From a bacterium (GTDB lineage: Bacteria; KSB1; UBA2214), in NCBI GenBank assembly GCA_029560815.1, contig JAKQKF010000065.1, forward strand, positions 1 to 15,327: DNA of 15,327 nucleotides, written 5' to 3'. Under the pieces are notes generated by a model that saw nothing but the letters and a program-made list of their open reading frames with translations, did no database searches and had not been told where the DNA came from. Made by a program: the position numbers and the translations under genes. Of the stretch, positions 14,059-15,327 are shown in pieces. Numbering within the stretch: position 1 is the stretch's first letter; each line of letters opens with the position of its first letter.

Positions 14059-14988
14059 ATGGAATTTTTCAAGAAAACCAATTTTGACTTCATCGGCATA
14101 CGCAAGTACGCCTATGCCTTTTCGATCATCACTTTCCTCATCAGCCTGGGCTACCTGCTTGTGCACGGCCCTAACTACGGCATCGATTTTACGGGCGGCA
14201 CCTCGCTGCAGATCAAATTCAATACCCCCACCGAACCGGGCCAGATCCGCAGCGCCATCAGCGGAGCCGGTTATGGTGATGCCGAGATCAAGAACCTGGG
14301 CGACAAGGTGAACAACACCTTCATTATCCGCATCGCGCAGATGGGGGAGGAGGCCAAGGCCGGCGATATCGTCCTGCAGGAGTTGAAGACTAACCTGGCT
14401 GACCACCCCTACGAAATTCTCAGCGTCACCCAGATCGGCCCCAAGATCGGCGGAGAGCTCCGCCGCGGCGCCTACTACTCCATCCTCGTCGCCCTCATCG
14501 GCATGCTGATCTACATCAGCTGGCGTTTCGAATTCAAGTTTGCCGTGACGGCGGTGATATCGATTTTTCATGATGTCATTTTTGTGCTCGGCGTCTATAC
14601 ATTCCTGGGACTGGAGATGTCGCTGACGGCGCTGGCCGCATTTTTGACGATTGTCGGCTATTCGATCAACGACACCATTGTGGTCTATGACCGCATCCGC
14701 GAGAATCTCAAGCTGATGCGCCGCGAATCCATGGCTACGGTGATGAATACCAGCGTCAACCAGACCCTGAGCCGCACCCTGCTCACCGGCGTCTCGACCC
14801 TGGTGGTGCTGCTGGTGCTGATCTTCATGGGTGGCGAGGTAATCCACGGCTTTTCCCTGGCGCTTTTCTTGGGCACCGTGATCGGCACCTACTCGTCGGT
14901 CTTCGTCGCCAGCACCCTGGTGCTCGACTGGAATAACTATCTGGAGCGGAAGAAGGCCCTGAAGACGGCGGCGCGCGCAGCCCGCTGA
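14059..14988 (+). CDS. secF: Protein translocase subunit SecF
   Basis: 309 residues, the usual length. It is the partner of SecD in the proton-driven Sec accessory motor. TM1 is at about 14-36, then GIDFTGGTSLQIKF (41-54, D43), which is the SecF form of the D1 motif and starts the small periplasmic P4 domain (about 50-140). TM2-TM6 fill about 144-295, including the GYSINDTIVVYDRIREN block (about 201-218), whose Asp205 is a candidate proton carrier. The C-terminus is a short basic tail (ERKKALKTAARAAR). CAAGGAGATAG lies upstream of the ATG. SecD and SecF are separate genes here, not fused as in Bacteroidetes such as Bacteroides, so the FCB affinity is not with that group specifically. Confidence 0.96.
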   Translation: MEFFKKTNFDFIGIRKYAYAFSIITFLISLGYLLVHGPNYGIDFTGGTSLQIKFNTPTEPGQIRSAISGAGYGDAEIKNLGDKVNNTFIIRIAQMGEEAKAGDIVLQELKTNLADHPYEILSVTQIGPKIGGELRRGAYYSILVALIGMLIYISWRFEFKFAVTAVISIFHDVIFVLGVYTFLGLEMSLTALAAFLTIVGYSINDTIVVYDRIRENLKLMRRESMATVMNTSVNQTLSRTLLTGVSTLVVLLVLIFMGGEVIHGFSLALFLGTVIGTYSSVFVASTLVLDWNNYLERKKALKTAARAAR

Positions 14989-15017
14989 CGCCTGAGGCGG
15001 CAATCGAGGAGACCCCT

Positions 15018-15327
15018 ATGGAAGTGATTGAACGGAAAGAGGGTCCGGTTACCATCCTGACCTTGCAGGCCCGCTACATTGGTGCTGCTGAGGCGGGCCA
15101 TATTATGGATACGCTCCATGAACTGCGTGAACGGGGAGAGAAATCGATCGTCATCGATCTTGGGCCGGTGCAGACCATGAACAGTTCAGGCCTGGGCGCC
15201 CTGATCAGCGGACTGAACACCATGCGTCTTGCTGGAGGGGAGATCAAACTGACGGGTGTGAATGAAAAGGTCGACAAGCTGCTGACCATCACCAAGCTGC
15301 ATTCGGTCTTTGAGAGCTTTGCCTCCG
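15018..15327 (+). CDS. STAS-domain anti-sigma factor antagonist, 3' end outside window
   Basis: The first 103 residues are visible and no stop is reached. The fold is a single STAS domain like SpoIIAA/RsbV. Those proteins are released or captured by phosphorylation and bind an anti-sigma kinase to free a sigma factor. The features are strand VTILTLQARYIG, helix AGHIMDTLHELRE, strand KSIVIDL, and the phosphorylation loop MNSSGLGALISGL, whose SSG serine pair contains the target residue. Strand IKLTGVNEKVDKLL and helix TKLHSVFESF follow, so the domain is nearly complete at the edge. GAGGAG (15006-15011) sits six bases before the ATG. The 29-base gap after secF contains only a short CGCC-TGA-GGCG hairpin, so read-through from secF is likely. 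The partner kinase and sigma factor are not in view. Confidence 0.9.
   Translation, partial: MEVIERKEGPVTILTLQARYIGAAEAGHIMDTLHELRERGEKSIVIDLGPVQTMNSSGLGALISGLNTMRLAGGEIKLTGVNEKVDKLLTITKLHSVFESFAS

Overview
This is a GC-rich chromosomal window that is almost fully coding, with every supported gene on the + strand. It holds eleven complete genes and two genes cut by the window ends. I see no rRNA, tRNA, CRISPR array, insertion sequence or prophage. The source looks like a bacterium of the Bacteroidetes/Fibrobacteres-Chlorobi/Calditrichaeota/KSB1-like assemblage. The evidence is a secreted kelch protein ending in a type IX secretion (Por) sorting domain, a MetRS with a KLSTS signature and a fused C-terminal tRNA-binding domain, and a SecD with a long insert before its GLDLQGG motif. 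Placement below that level is not possible from this window.

Layout. Positions 1-249 are the end of an M23 (LytM) murein peptidase. Positions 290-2202 hold holB (DNA polymerase III delta') and ricT/yaaT (PSP1 family), overlapping by ATGA. A short spacer carries an extended -10 element, followed by metG (2299-4464), which overlaps tatD (4461-5240) by ATGA. Next come a secreted kelch beta-propeller protein (5307-6764) and a CPA1 K+/H+ or Na+/H+ antiporter with a TrkA-C domain (6786-8264).

Positions 8351-11717 form a citrate lyase cluster. It contains a single ORF joining the acyl carrier subunit (CitD) to the beta subunit (CitE), then citF overlapping it by ATGA, then a 191-residue protein I do not recognise. 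A hairpin plus T tract (11869-11900) probably ends this unit. A separate promoter and a strong Shine-Dalgarno then lead into secD and secF (11978-14988). A STAS-domain anti-sigma-factor antagonist begins at 15018 and runs off the right edge.

How it fits together: the left half is housekeeping (cell wall, clamp loader, tRNA charging, nuclease), the middle is envelope and ion homeostasis, and the right half joins citrate cleavage to the Sec motor. The most unusual item is the CitD-CitE fusion. In it the serine that normally carries the prosthetic group does not line up cleanly. The unrecognised gene beside citF is the other main point of interest. No ligase, holo-ACP synthase or prosthetic-group precursor gene (citC, citX, citG) is in the window.
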